NCBI GenBank assembly: GCA_034008185.1
Contig: CM067081.1
Coordinates: 11,779,821-11,843,820 of the forward strand
DNA length: 64,000 bases
Direction: 5' to 3'
Origin: Gorsachius magnificus
Taxonomy: Eukaryota; Chordata; Aves; Pelecaniformes; Ardeidae
Positions 12,516-24,300 of the stretch are shown piece by piece. The stretch's first letter is position 1. The number at the start of each line of letters is the position of its first letter. The position numbers and the translations under genes were made by a program. The notes below the pieces were generated by a model. That model was given only the letters and a program-made list of their open reading frames with translations. It was not told the DNA's origin and made no database searches.

Positions 12516-13190
12516 CTTCCTGTAACTGATAAAAACATGAAATGATCACTGAAGTTAACATGAATGATGTTCTTTAAGCCTAGAAAATGCTGAAGTGCTC
12601 ACTACAATACCAATTTCTCACAAACACATCCCTGTAGCACAAAGTAACAGTGCTGAAAGTGGGCTGGCATCATATTTAAGTCCAAATTAATTTAAGTAAT
12701 TGCTTTTTAATCATGATTCAAAGCTGGATTAAAATTTATATTTTAACAGTGATACTTTACAGGTTCTTTTATTTCTTAAGTAAAACAGCTTAAAGAGATG
12801 TTCGCTCTTGCTTATTTATAAGTCGTGATAATACATCATATTATTTAAATAACAGCAGTGCTAAATATCTTACAAACTAAATACTTTAGTCCCCAGAGAA
12901 ATTAGAGCCACTTTCAAATAGGAAGCCACACTCTGATTTCAGACAATGTTAAAAGTCTTTTTAAAAAGCGAATGTTTGGATTCACATGTAGTTTTTAAGT
13001 ATCTGCATTGGCCTGCTTATTTTGGGTTGTGAAAATGCAGAGGTTTTTGGGATGACCATTGCACATGGCATGTACTATATTATTAGTGACATGCTAATAA
13101 CTAACTTGTGAATTTACTGCAACGTATCAAAAGTAAATTAAAAAATAATGCTAATAAAGAGACAACAATCAAACTTCAGAGGGATGAGCA
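12516..13190. other. Intronic DNA, no recognised element
   Basis: AT-rich spacer between the ancient CR1-like copy and the younger copy at 13200. Nothing recognised on either strand. Confidence 0.55.
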
Positions 13191-13199
13191 ATGCATTTC

Positions 13200-14310
13200 A
13201 GTGATGTGCTTAGTGAACAAGGGAAAGGCTGTGGAGGTAGCATACCTGGACTTTAGTAAAGCCTTTGACACTGCTTCCCACAGTATTCTGCTTGAGAAAC
13301 TGGCTGCCCATGGCCTGGACAGGCATATCCTTTGCTGGGTAAAAAACTGGTTGGACGGCTGGGCCCAAAGGGTGGTGGTGAATGGAGCTAAATCCAGTTG
13401 GAGGCCAGTCATACATGGTGTTCCCCAGGGCTCAGTGTTGGGGCCAGTTCTGTTTAACATCTTTATCAATGATCTGGACGAGGGGATTGAGTGTACCCTC
13501 AGCAAGTTTGCAGATAACACTAAGCTGGGTGAAAGTGTTGATCTGCTGGAGGGTAGTAAAGCTCTGCAGAGAGATCTGGACAGGCTGGATGGATGGGGTA
13601 GAGCCAATTATATGAGGCTCAACAAGGCCAAGTGCCAGGTCCTGCACTTGGGTCACAACAACCCCATGCAACGCTACAGGCTTGGGGAAGAGTGGCTGGA
13701 AAGTTGCTTGGCAGAAAAGGACCTGGGGATGCTGGCTGACAGCCAGCTGAATATGAGCCAGCAGTGTGCCCAGGTGGCCAAGAAGGCCAATGGCATCCTG
13801 GCCTGTATCAGGAATAGCGTGGTCAGCAGGAGCAGGGCAGTGATCGTGCCCCTGTACTCGGCACTGGTGAGGCCGCACTTCAAATACTATGTTCAGTTTT
13901 GGGCCCCTCACTGCAAGAAGGACATTGAGGCACTGGAACATGTTCAGAGGAGAGCAACAAAGCTGGTGAGGGGTCTGGAGCACAAATCTTATGAGGAGTG
14001 GCTGAGGGAACTGGGGTTGTTTAATCTGGAGAAGAGGAGGCTGAGGGGAGACCTTATCGCCCTCTGCAACTGCCTGACAGGAGGGGGTAGTGAGGTGGCG
14101 GTCAGTCTCTTCTCCCTGGTAACAAGCAATAGGACAAGAGGAGATGCACTCAAGTTGTGCCAGGGCAGGTTTAGGTTGGACATTAGGAAAAAATTCTTCA
14201 CTGAAAGGGCTGTCAAGCACTGGAATGGGCTGCCCAGGGAAGTGGTTGAGTCCCCACCCCTGGAGGTATTTAAAAGATGGGTAGACAAGGTGCTTAGGGA
14301 CATGGTTTAG
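13200..14310 (+). pseudogene. CR1 ORF2 reverse transcriptase C-terminal fragment, active-site mutant
   Basis: One open frame of 400 codons runs 13108-14310, but its first ~30 codons (from a GTG) are not CR1. The retrotransposon part holds RT motif A (LDFSKAFD, with Asp at frame residue 48), motif B ([10 protein letters not shown]) and motif C at residues 134-137. Motif C reads FADN where CR1 has FADD: codon 13516-13518 is AAC, a G-to-A change of the second catalytic aspartate. The thumb/C-terminal region is complete to …VLRDMV and TAG. Nucleotide-level intactness combined with loss of the catalytic Asp and of all upstream domains makes it a dead copy. Confidence 0.9.
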
Positions 14311-14385
14311 TAGTGGACAGGTACGGTTGGACTAGATGATCTTAAAGGTCTTTTCCAACCAAATGATTCTATGATTCTATGATTT
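13200..14385 (+). mobile_element. CR1 LINE, 5'-truncated, RT palm to 3' tail
   Basis: The recognisable CR1 sequence begins around 13200 just before the [14 protein letters not shown] stretch and continues without large gaps to the 3' UTR block (GGTCTTTTCCAACCAAATG) and three ATTCTATG-type tail units ending at 14384. It forms an inverted pair with the same-subfamily copy at 15498-16725. The exact 5' junction is uncertain and I found no convincing target duplication. Confidence 0.92.
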
Positions 14386-14389
14386 CCAA

Positions 14390-15495
14390 AATAACACTTT
14401 GCAACAGCTGGTGTCACAGGGACATGTTAGTTAAAGCCTGCTGTGTTGATTGACGATATAGAAAAAACAAGCTGCGAAGTGCCTTGGCTTCCCAGAGAGA
14501 ATCACGTGCAATGGCTTGTTGAGGTTCATCTTCCCGTGTTGACAGGCTTAGGCAGATCAAGTACTGAATTACGGCCTGCAGTCCAAATCCATCAAAAAGT
14601 TGATTTAGTTTTAATTTGTTGGCATTTCACCTCGCAAAGTGAAGTTTGGAGAGAGCACCTTGCTTCATCATGTAGGAAAACTTGACTGACAAATGCATAG
14701 CTGCCTACAGCTCAGCACGGGGAAATTCAGGCACAGCATGTGTCTGAAGCACCGTCCTCTCCTTGAGTTGTCAGCTGTGCTCACTGCAGGCTGGGGCTTA
14801 CTGCAGAGGTCATTCTTTGCCAGATGTCTGGAAACACCCCCTGTATGCTACACACGCCCAAGAGAAGGGGTCACCCTCCTGCATTCTTAATTTTTTGTGA
14901 CCCAAGTAACTCAATACCCAACATAAATACGTGATTGCATATCATAAGCCTGTACTGCTATATACTATCCTTTAGCTATAATTTTCAAAGAGCTCACCAT
15001 CATCTTTTCAACTTGATGGGACAGGGAAAATAATAACCTAATGCTTACAGTGGTTACACAGGAATAGGGCAACTCAGGTTCAGTGCTCTCCTGAGCTGAG
15101 CTTTAAATCCCACTTCTAGTGTCCCAAACACAAAGTTGAGATTTTTCAACTACAAAATTACCTTACAATTCTTTTTTTTTTCCTAAACATAATACCACTA
15201 ATTAAATCACCCAAAGAAGCTTGCCAAAAATTTAATTTTATTTCTGAGTCATAAGATTATTCAAGCTGTGTCTGTCTGTCTGTTTTGTTTTTTTTCTTAA
15301 GATCCCTAAATTGCTGATTCACCGAAGTTTTGCCACAGGAATTCTCAGATTTTCTGCAGGGTTTTAAAACACAGCTCCATTTCAACATTTCTAAAGGAAA
15401 GAAAACATTTAAAACCAGTCTGTATCATCAAAATACAAATGATCTAGCTGTCAAAGTCTCATTACGACTTCTGAGGAAGCAGCTTTCTGAAATAA
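14390..15495. other. Intronic spacer between inverted CR1 copies
   Basis: Unique-looking sequence about 1.1 kb long. A short TGTC repeat (about 15267-15282) followed by a T-rich run is the only pattern. Open frames at 14443-14685 and 14693-14890 are short and without homology. Confidence 0.55.
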
Positions 15496-15497
15496 AC

Positions 15498-16725
15498 ATA
15501 GAATCATAGAATCATAGAATCACCTCGGTTGGAAAAGACCTTTAAGATCATCGAGTCCAACCGTTAACCTAGCACTGCCATCCCACCACTAAACCATGTC
15601 CCTAAGCACCTCATCTATCCTTCTTTTAAATACCTCCAGGGATGAGGACTCCACCACTACCCTGGGCAGCCCATTCCAGAGCCTGACAACCCTCTCGGTG
15701 AAGAAGTTTTTCCTAATGTCTAGCCTAAACCTGCCCTGGCGCAGCTTTAACCCATTCCCCCTCGTCCTATCATCTGTTACCAGGGAGAAGAGGCTGACCC
15801 CCACCTCACTACAGCCTCCTGTCAGGTAGCTGTAGAGGGCGATCAGGTCTCCCCTCAGCCTCCTCTCCTCCAGACTAAACAACCCCAGTTCCCTCAGCCG
15901 TTCCTCGTATGACTTGTGCTCCAGACCCCTCACCAGCTTGGTTGCTCTCCTCCGGACCTGTTCCAGCAAGGCAACATCTTTCTTGTAGTCAGGGGCCCAA
16001 AACTGAGCACAGTATTTGAGGTGCGGCCTCACCAGCACCGAGTACAGGGGCACAATTACTTCCCTACTCCTGCTGGCCACACTATTCCTGATACAGGCCA
16101 GGATGCCATTGGCCTTCTTGGCCACCTGGGCACACTGCTGCCTCATATTCAGCCGGCTGTCAATCAGTACTCCCAGGTCTTTTTCCACCAGACAGCTCTC
16201 CAGCCACTCTCCCCCAACCCTGTAGCGCTGCATGGGGTTGTTGTGACCAAAGTGCAGGACCCGGCACTTGGCCTTGTTGAACCTCATACAATTGGCATCG
16301 GCCCATCGATCCAGCCTGTCCAGGTCCCTTTGCAGAGCCCTCCTCCCCTCCAGCAGATCAACACTACCACCCAGTTTGGTGTCATCTGCAAATTTACTGA
16401 GGGCACACTCAATCCCCTCATCCAGGTCATTGATAAAAATATTAAACAAGACCGGCCCTAATACTGAGCCCTGGGGGACACCGCTTGTGACCGGCCGCCA
16501 ACTGGATTTAGCTCCATTCACCACGACTCTCTGGGCTCGGCCACCCAGCCAGTTTTTAACCCAGTGAAGAGTACACCTGACTAGGCCATGAACCGCCAGC
16601 TTCTCCAGGAGAACGCTATGGGAGACTGTGTCAAAGGCTTTGCTGAAGTCCAGGTAGACAACATCCACAGCCTTTCCCTCATCTACCAGGCGGGTCACCT
16701 GGTCATAGAAGGAAATCAGTTTTGG
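15498..16725 (-). mobile_element. CR1 LINE, 5'-truncated, young-looking
   Basis: The 3' tail (three ATTCTATG-type units on the minus strand) lies at the low-coordinate end, followed by the 3' UTR block and an uninterrupted ORF2 fragment reaching about 16725. It has the same subfamily diagnostics as the copies at 9094, 13200 and 28600 (…GATGATCTTAAAGGTC…). It lies in inverted orientation to the 13200 copy, 1.1 kb away. Confidence 0.94.
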
Positions 16726-16758
16726 ACTGTTCCCAAGTTTAGCAAACTTATATTTCAA
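15589..16758 (-). pseudogene. CR1 ORF2 reverse transcriptase fragment with intact catalytic motifs
   Basis: An open frame of 389 codons; the first ~12 residues may be flanking sequence. Motif [16 protein letters not shown] (Asp at residue 37), motif [16 protein letters not shown] (residues 92-106) and motif C FADD (residues 123-126) are all intact, followed by the CR1 C-terminal region ([23 protein letters not shown] [52 protein letters not shown]) to DMV and a TAG stop. There is no frameshift or nonsense change in this span. It lacks ORF1, the endonuclease and the RT fingers, so it is a truncated, non-autonomous copy. CR1 reverse transcriptase normally primes cDNA synthesis at the genomic nick. 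Confidence 0.93.
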
Positions 16759-17142
16759 ATCAGCTTTTAACTTAAGAATGAAGCAGTTTAGCTCCCTGCC
16801 CTATAATGGTCAACATAAACCAGCAGGCAGTCTTCATGTCACAAAATTTTCTGTTAAAGACAGTACTCATAACAGCCAGTGATTTGATGGGTCTCTATAG
16901 GATGTAATCATAGGATATAGGTTGCTCAGAAACAGCAGCGCACCAAGCAAGCACTTATCTGAGAAGGAAAAACAGCAAAGCAGCAGAAAGCATCTGGATG
17001 GACTACAGATTGGAAAATTAACATTTTCAAAGTCTAACAGGAGACAAGCAGTGCAGCTGGTCTAAAGAAATGGTCAATGAAAGTGATTTTCAACACTGTA
17101 AAAGTACCAGAACAAGACGATCTTGCTATCAGCTTATAAATC
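16726..17142. other. Intronic DNA, no recognised element
   Basis: About 400 bases of unique-looking AT-rich sequence between two minus-strand CR1 copies. Nothing recognised. Confidence 0.55.
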
Positions 17143-17553
17143 ATAGAATCATAGAATGTTTTGGGTTGGAAGGGACCCCGAGAGGTCATCTAGCCCAACC
17201 CCTCTGCAGTGAGCAGGGACACCGCTAACTAGATCAGGTTGCTCAGAGCCCCGTCCAACCTGACCTTGAATGTTTCCAGGGATGGGGCCGCCACCACCTC
17301 TCTGGGCAACCAGTTCCAGTGTTTCACCACCCTCATTGTAAAGAATTTCTTCCTTAGATCCAGTCTAAACCTACCCTGTTTCAGTTTAAAACCATTACCC
17401 CTTGTCCTGTCACAGCTGGCCCTACTAAAAAGATTTTCCCCATCTGTCCTATAGGCCCCCTTTAGGTACTGAAAGGCCGCAATCAGGTCTGCCCGCAGCC
17501 TTCTCTTCTCCAGGCTGAACAAGCCCAACTCTCTCAGACTGCCCTCATAAGAC
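17143..17553 (-). mobile_element. CR1 LINE 3' fragment, lineage with the TTTTGGGTTGG tail block
   Basis: The low end has two ATTCTATG-type units then the block TTTTGGGTTGGAAGGGACC, which marks a different CR1 lineage from the 15498 copy but the same one as 49258-50864. The minus-strand frame 17229-17555 (108 codons) carries the CR1 C-terminus ([36 protein letters not shown]) to LSNLI and a stop. ATAAATC occurs directly outside both edges (17136-17142 and 17554-17560), a likely 7 bp target duplication. Confidence 0.92.
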
Positions 17554-20500
17554 ATAAATCCCCCATGGTTGTAATGTTTGGGATTGTAGGCCCAGTAATT
17601 TTGAATCTCTCTCCATAAGCAAAGGGAAGGAACTGTATCCTTAGAAATAAAACTTTTAATCTGTGCGTAGGAAACCTGTTTTCAGCATGTTTCACTCACG
17701 CTGGTCTGTTTAGTAGCTTTGGGCATACCACTTCCCCTCCCCATGCCTTGGCTTCCTTATCTGCAAGATGGCAACAATAACAGTAAGTCCCTTTGTAAGG
17801 CACTTTGACAGTGACAGATAAAAACAATATGAAAACAATAAACTTCAGTATCATTGCAGTAGCTGTTAGAGCTTTAATACTTATGCTGGAACTCTGATAT
17901 CAAAGAGCATTACTCTTAATTGTCCATGTGCCTACATGATAAATGGTAAATAAGGAACTGAGCTGGTGTTATGTGATCAGACACCTTTTTCTGGCTATCC
18001 TCTAATGCTTTGCTCTTTTTAAAGCTGTGTCAGAGAAAAATATGAAATACAAAAGGTATATGATCAAACTATTCCCCAGCTGAGTCCCCTGATGTCCTAG
18101 GCTGCATGTTAGTCAGGGGCATTTCACTGACAGACGCAATGCAAAAGAAATAACACTACACATCTATTCACACAACAGTGTAAGCATATGTGCCTCCAGT
18201 TGGTCACCTAAAACTTAAAAGAGTCCCTTATAGAACTGAATAATGTACCTCACCTTCTTCCATAGGTGAGCTACCTTTGTGGCTGAGTACCCTTACCACT
18301 GGAAGTTTGTGTTTTCCAATATTCTAATATGAATTTGTGTGATGTCAGCTTCCAGACAACCTTTGCTATCTGGTTTTGATGATCAAAACTCTGTCCACTA
18401 TCAGAAGTTACTTAACTATTTATTGGATACAGATAATAAGCTGAACTTTGTAATCCTCCATCGATCAAGCATGCTTTCCATCATCTTTTTTGTTGTATAT
18501 TGTTTTTAATATATGACACTCCTCTGCCTAAAAACCATTAATACTATGACCTTTCGTCAGACACAACACGGTACTTGGAGCTCAGGTTCAACTAGTTAAT
18601 TACCTTATCACCCCCCCTTTCTTCTTAGAATGTCATCCTCCCAGAGCTGTATAAAACACTATTCAAAATGCCTGTGTGCATTATTCTTCATTATTTAGGT
18701 GTTGCTCTTTGCATTGTCTTTCCATTCTATCAGCTTTAATTCTATTTTTCAGATGATGAGCAAAAGCACCAACTAGTGTCACATCTAGCACTGATCCCAC
18801 CAGATACCCTTTAAAAATAGCCTGAAACCTGTATCTGGCCTCAGTGACAGCTTCTTTATGAGATATCAGATAATCACTATTCAATTCATCTGGAATGGTT
18901 ACTTTGCAATGAGTGATTACCATAATTTTGATGAAAACCTAAATTTATATCTGTGTCTTTATAAATTATTTTAAATCTGGTCATACCATAGGAAAAAAAA
19001 ATTGATTTATTTGGCAAGATCAATTTTACATAAAACTACTTTGATTGTCAGCTATCATATATCCATCTTTTTCCTTATTTGAGACCTCTCAAATATGCCC
19101 GCTTTGCATGACTGTTAACACTTGTCACTTCCTAATAGCAATAAGTAAATTCCACTGTTGCATCATTGCTAAGATTTATTTTACTTCTCATAAGTCCAAA
19201 ATTAGTCTTCTTAATTAGATCAACTAATAAAGTCAACCAAAAAAAAAAATCATCAGGCTATGTAATACTATCTCCATACTCTGATACAAATACTTGCATT
19301 AAGTAAAATTTATTGGAATATTCTTGTGGAAATTATGATGTACATTTGTTCTCCATGGTCTTTGTATCACGAAAAATAGTGTAAACTAACACAAAAAGGT
19401 GAATTATGGTATGTTTGAAATTCATCAAACTTCTAACTTTTTACTGTCAAAAAAATTGGTGCAAATGACTTCATCGTTAGCTCTGAATCACATTATATTC
19501 ATAATGTAATACTCAAATTTTGAGTACCAAAATTAACCTTGTGGGATAGGTATAGGAAAGCTCTTACACTGTTTTTTATTCCCAAAACACTGATCTGGAT
19601 GTTGGAGTACTGCTTTATTATCAACCTGAATTGAGGAAGCAGTTTTTTCCTTGCCATGAGCTTTGTAAACATCGATTTAAGGATGCGATTATAACCATAG
19701 AGTTCGTATATTGATCTACCCATTGTCAGTATAAGAATCAATTTAGAAAACAAGTGAATTATTAAGAAGACAAAATTGCTGCAAGGTTTTTCAATTAGAA
19801 GAGATGATACTGCTGTTTATAGATCAGATAGGGAAGAATTTCCTCTCATTAGTTTTCCTCTAAAGAAAGTCATGAAAGAAACAAGAAAAAGTCATTATGA
19901 AAACTCCCACAGGAGAACAGTAATATCAAACTGTATCAGAATGGACTAAGAAGATTTTTCAACATAAGTAAAAGTATGAAAAATTACAGTAGATGCAGAT
20001 TTAAGTAAAAGGGGCCAATAGTAAGGTAGATCAGTATTGACTGTTGCTTTTTGGGATAAACAAAAACTAATGGTTGTATCAATCTTGAACGTAAACAGCA
20101 CATCACAGAAAACCGTATTTTATAGGTTAGGCATGGCTGAACACCACAGAGAACTGTGGAGGACTGTTGACAGTAGGTCAAAATTTTGCTCTCAGTCCCA
20201 CCAGCAAATATCCATACCTCAGTGGTAATGCTCTGTCTTGGCGTAAGTGAAAGTGTAGTGGGTACCCCATGGACTGAAATACCCCGTATGTTTATTGGGT
20301 AATTATACTTAATTATTAAAATATATTATGTATTTATTTTATAGAATGCATTTTATATAATTTGCATAAATAATATGATATTGATTATAGTTAATCATAA
20401 AAATAATGCTTAACTTCTGTTACTGTATGAAAAGCAAAAAAGATAACAGCAAAAAAAAATTGCACTGAATGTAGACAGATTAGGCACACATTCAAGACTG

Positions 20501-23500
20501 GATTGCTCTTCCAGACTTGATCTCAGTGAGGTCTAGGAGATCCTCTCCCAAAGACCTTGAAGGATCTATTACAAAAGAAATGAAGAACAGTTTTTGTACA
20601 CTCGTGTTTTATCCCTCCCTTTTGTTATCACACGATATCTTATACTGTGTCAAGGTAAGTGGTTCTTTTTGGATGAGACAAAGCACTTGCGAATACAGCG
20701 TAAAAAAGAAAGTCCTTCAATGGGGAGGAAGAGTAAATGACAAGGTCTTATCATCCCTTCTGGTTATGGCATGAATTTAGCAAGTATATCCACATGAGGA
20801 GATCACACAGCCATTCGTCAGCATCGTTTCAGAGGGAGTTGCAACATTTCAATAAGGCAGGGAAAAGAAAAATCACATAAAAAGAAAATAAAACAGTAAT
20901 GTGAAAATGTAGCGCTGCAAGGATGCAATTAATCTAAATATGCTATACAACTTTTCTTAATTTTGGTCTGACATTTCAAGGCTGTATACCTTTATTGTGA
21001 CAAGCATCTTTAAAGCCCTAACTGCAGCAGGCTGGTGAAATCATAACGAAGTCACAGAGGACTTCATTCTCATACAGTTCCATACGCCTCTCAAGATTTA
21101 AAGTTAACTTTGCTGCCCATTATACACAGTAAGGGTAGAGGAAACAAAACAAAATAAAATTTAAAATATTGCTAATTTTGACCGATGGCAGTTCAGAAGA
21201 CACAACAAGCTGCTAGCAGCCAGCAATTCCTCTCCAATCCTTTATAAAACAAGACAGACATGTGAAAGCCTGCTGTGAGGATCAGCTTATCAAGCTACTA
21301 ATTATGAATAACACTAAGGCATCATTAATAGTTTGGCTTTTATGCTTATTTGAAGCAAAGAAAATGCCTGGAGTGACTAAATCAGCTATGAAGTAATTTT
21401 TTAAGAAACAATTTAAAGCAAAGCAATATTTCACTTTTATCAAAAAGAAAAAGACACGCTAGGATGCCAGTATCCAAACTGGCAGAAAAGTTACACTTTG
21501 ATAGCCCCAAGTATTTTCATTATTGCTAATTGTTTTCAATATACAGTGAAAAAGCTCTCAAATATTTTCAAAAAATGCTTTTGCTATCTTTACCCTTTGC
21601 AATCTTCAAAGGCTTACTTGCCTATCATTTCTAGCCTCTTGAAAGAAAAACTCTGTACATTTGGCTCTCTGCACAACAACCTATCTATGCATGAGGAAAA
21701 ATGTTCTTCCTCACCTATAAGTTAGGAAATAATTTTGAAAATAAAGGGTTTTTCTAATAGGTCTGCATTTGGGACCTCCTGCTAGTTGCAACCCAACCTT
21801 AGCAGCTGATGTCCTGCTGGGGCTCAAATCGAGATTTCCAATCAATTTCTGAAGTTTTTTCGTTCAGTATACGTTAAATATGGTATTTTGTTATTCAGAT
21901 TTTAAAAGCTCTTATGCTAACCTAGCATTACAGATGGGCAAGAACAGTTTTCACTCATTTTTACATGAGCTCACACAAGACTGCAGTCAATGGAAGATGC
22001 CAACTGCACTTCCCCTGCCTTCCCTGGGAAAGCGGAGATTGCTCTCTACCAAGTAGTGCTGCTAAAGGAATGCCATCACTTTGACTCCCCATCAGTCTTA
22101 AATTTGGATAAAATCCTACCTAGATGCCCTTGTTGGCTGAGTGATACCCAGAGTGCCACACACATGTAACACATAGAAGTGTGTGTCAATGCTCCAGTGA
22201 ACTCTCTGCGTGGACAGAGTCCACAGCAGGGAATTCACTGGACCACAGTTTGCCTCCACTAGAGCCACAGTTGAGTTTCTTGCCGGTTATCTACTGTTAG
22301 ACAGGAAAAATAATTACCACTAGAAAATCAAAACAAAATGTCAACAATTTATAAACCAAAAACATACCCAGATATGTTTAGGTGAGTCATTTCCTTCTTG
22401 CCCTGTAGTCAATTTTTCCCATGCGCTGCACTTGTGGCTAAGGCATTAAAACGTGCACATCATTTCTTGAAACATTTTACTAATCAGTTAGCTCTACTCG
22501 TTACATCATTTTCTTCTACAAGGCTATTGTGAGGACAGCATATCCAAAGACAAATGAAATCCCATAGACCATAGCTGGGTTACGTTTCCTTGTTTGAGTT
22601 AGAAAGCCATACTCCAAAGCAGAAGTGGCTTCTATGTATAAGTTGCAAAGCCTGATAAATGACATCTCTTTGCATTTTGCTCCATATTTTACATAAATTC
22701 CTGAAGGGAAAAAAACACTTCCAATGTTTTTGACAATAATTTTCAGTTTCCTTTCCTCATAGAATTACTTTGCTCTCCAGTTGTATTCATTCCCTTGCTT
22801 AGTAGCATGCTTGATAGGTCTTATTTACAGCATGTATCCATAAACAACTTGGAATTGTATCTTTTTGTCAATTAGTCATATGAATTTATTTGAGCAAATA
22901 TTCCTTAGATGGTTTTGTTGAACTTTTTGTACCTACCTTTTCCCGAAGCTGAACTACCCCTTAACTAAAATGTTTCTCTTTACCAAGCTAGCTCCTCTGC
23001 AGGAGAGGACAATGTTCGGCACCTTCCAACTTACTAATTAGCCTGCACATCTCTACTGGATACATAAATGACCTGTCTGTAAAGAGGAAAATTAATTAAG
23101 GGATTCACTGGCTATCCCATCCTTCTTCTAAACCAGAGCCACAGCAAATACCACTTGACCAAACACTCCCGTCACTCCAGGCTGACTGGATCCACTGAAG
23201 ATGCAGATAAAACTTTGTAAGAAAGGGAAAACAGTTTATGATAAATCCCAATGGAACGAGGGAGATGTATGAAAGTTAGGCTTCCCTTTCCTTAAGCCAT
23301 GTTTGGAAGCGGCTACTGCAAGAAATACAGATCAACTCAGCAGCACAACAGTCAGATGGGGTAAAGATGTACAAGAAAAACCAGCTCTAAGCAGAACCCT
23401 TATGCCTAAAATTCTTGGGACTTTACCAAGTAACAACTTCATACTTCATTTTCTGCTATGCAGAGATATAAAAGTTACTAATTAAAAAAATAGAACCCCC

Positions 23501-23766
23501 ATAAACGTACGTTTTGTTTAACAGGAGAGCTTAAAGAAGTAGACTTGTTTAATCTAGTGCTGTAAAACAGACAAGTCATCCTATGGGTAACAGACTTTCT
23601 TATTCTTTTGTTGTAAACTGGCTTCCACAAAGAGACAGGCACATTCTGTGAAAATCTATTTTCAGTCATAAAGGTAAATGACTTTTTAAGAATTTCTGAG
23701 ATGTCACCTTTAACCTACCACCAAAAGGACAACGGAACAGAATACACTGAGAATCACTAACAATGC

Positions 23767-23788
23767 AAAACCAAACCAAACCAAACCG
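23767..23788 (+). repeat. Short AAACC tandem repeat
   Basis: About four consecutive AAACC units, the last ending in a CCGAA variant. Confidence 0.8.
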
Positions 23789-24248
23789 AAAGGAGAGCTT
23801 CTGCCATGATAAAAGCAATCCCTTCAGCTGGCTGCCCAAATGCTAAGAGAAAGAGCTTACTCAGAATAAAAGATTACTATGTAAGTTATATTACCACAAT
23901 GATATCTTTATGTTCAGAATACAGTTCTTTCATTCTTTTATTGGTTCCTTTCCGTTATTATCATTATTTTATCCTTATTCTACTAGTTCATTTTCTTCAT
24001 GTATTAGCCCTTAAAAAATCTTCAAAACCTCTCCATCAGAAAACTGAAGTCTTTTCATCTTTACCTCCCATACCAAAACCAATTCAGCACAACTTCCTCC
24101 TGCGCTATGTGCTTTAGCTCTGCTAAACACCACTAAAAGGTTATTTCCCCAGAATGGCTTTAGCCTTTGCTACAATGTTTAAGATGTTTTCTCTAATTAA
24201 TGACAACTTACTGTTGTACAATTACTAACTTACAACTTTGGTAGATTT

Positions 24249-24300
24249 AAAAAAAAAACCAACCAAACAACAAGAAGAAAAAAACCCCACCCCAAAAATC
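24249..24300 (+). repeat. A-rich low-complexity tract
   Basis: A run of A followed by AACC, AACAAC and AAG units and CCCCACCCC. It may be a decayed poly(A) or simple repeat. No adjacent retroposon body was recognised. Confidence 0.6.

Noticed and set aside
13432..14220. 262-codon minus frame
   Set aside because: It is antisense to the CR1 RT at 13200-14310. The same antisense openness appears opposite the 15589, 42214 and 49711 copies, so it follows from CR1 codon usage.
15916..16461. 181-codon plus frame
   Set aside because: Antisense shadow of the CR1 RT fragment on the minus strand.
18681..18923. 80-codon minus frame with a charged C-terminus
   Set aside because: No family recognised, no splice sites fitting the SLC36A4 frame, and the surrounding composition is intronic.
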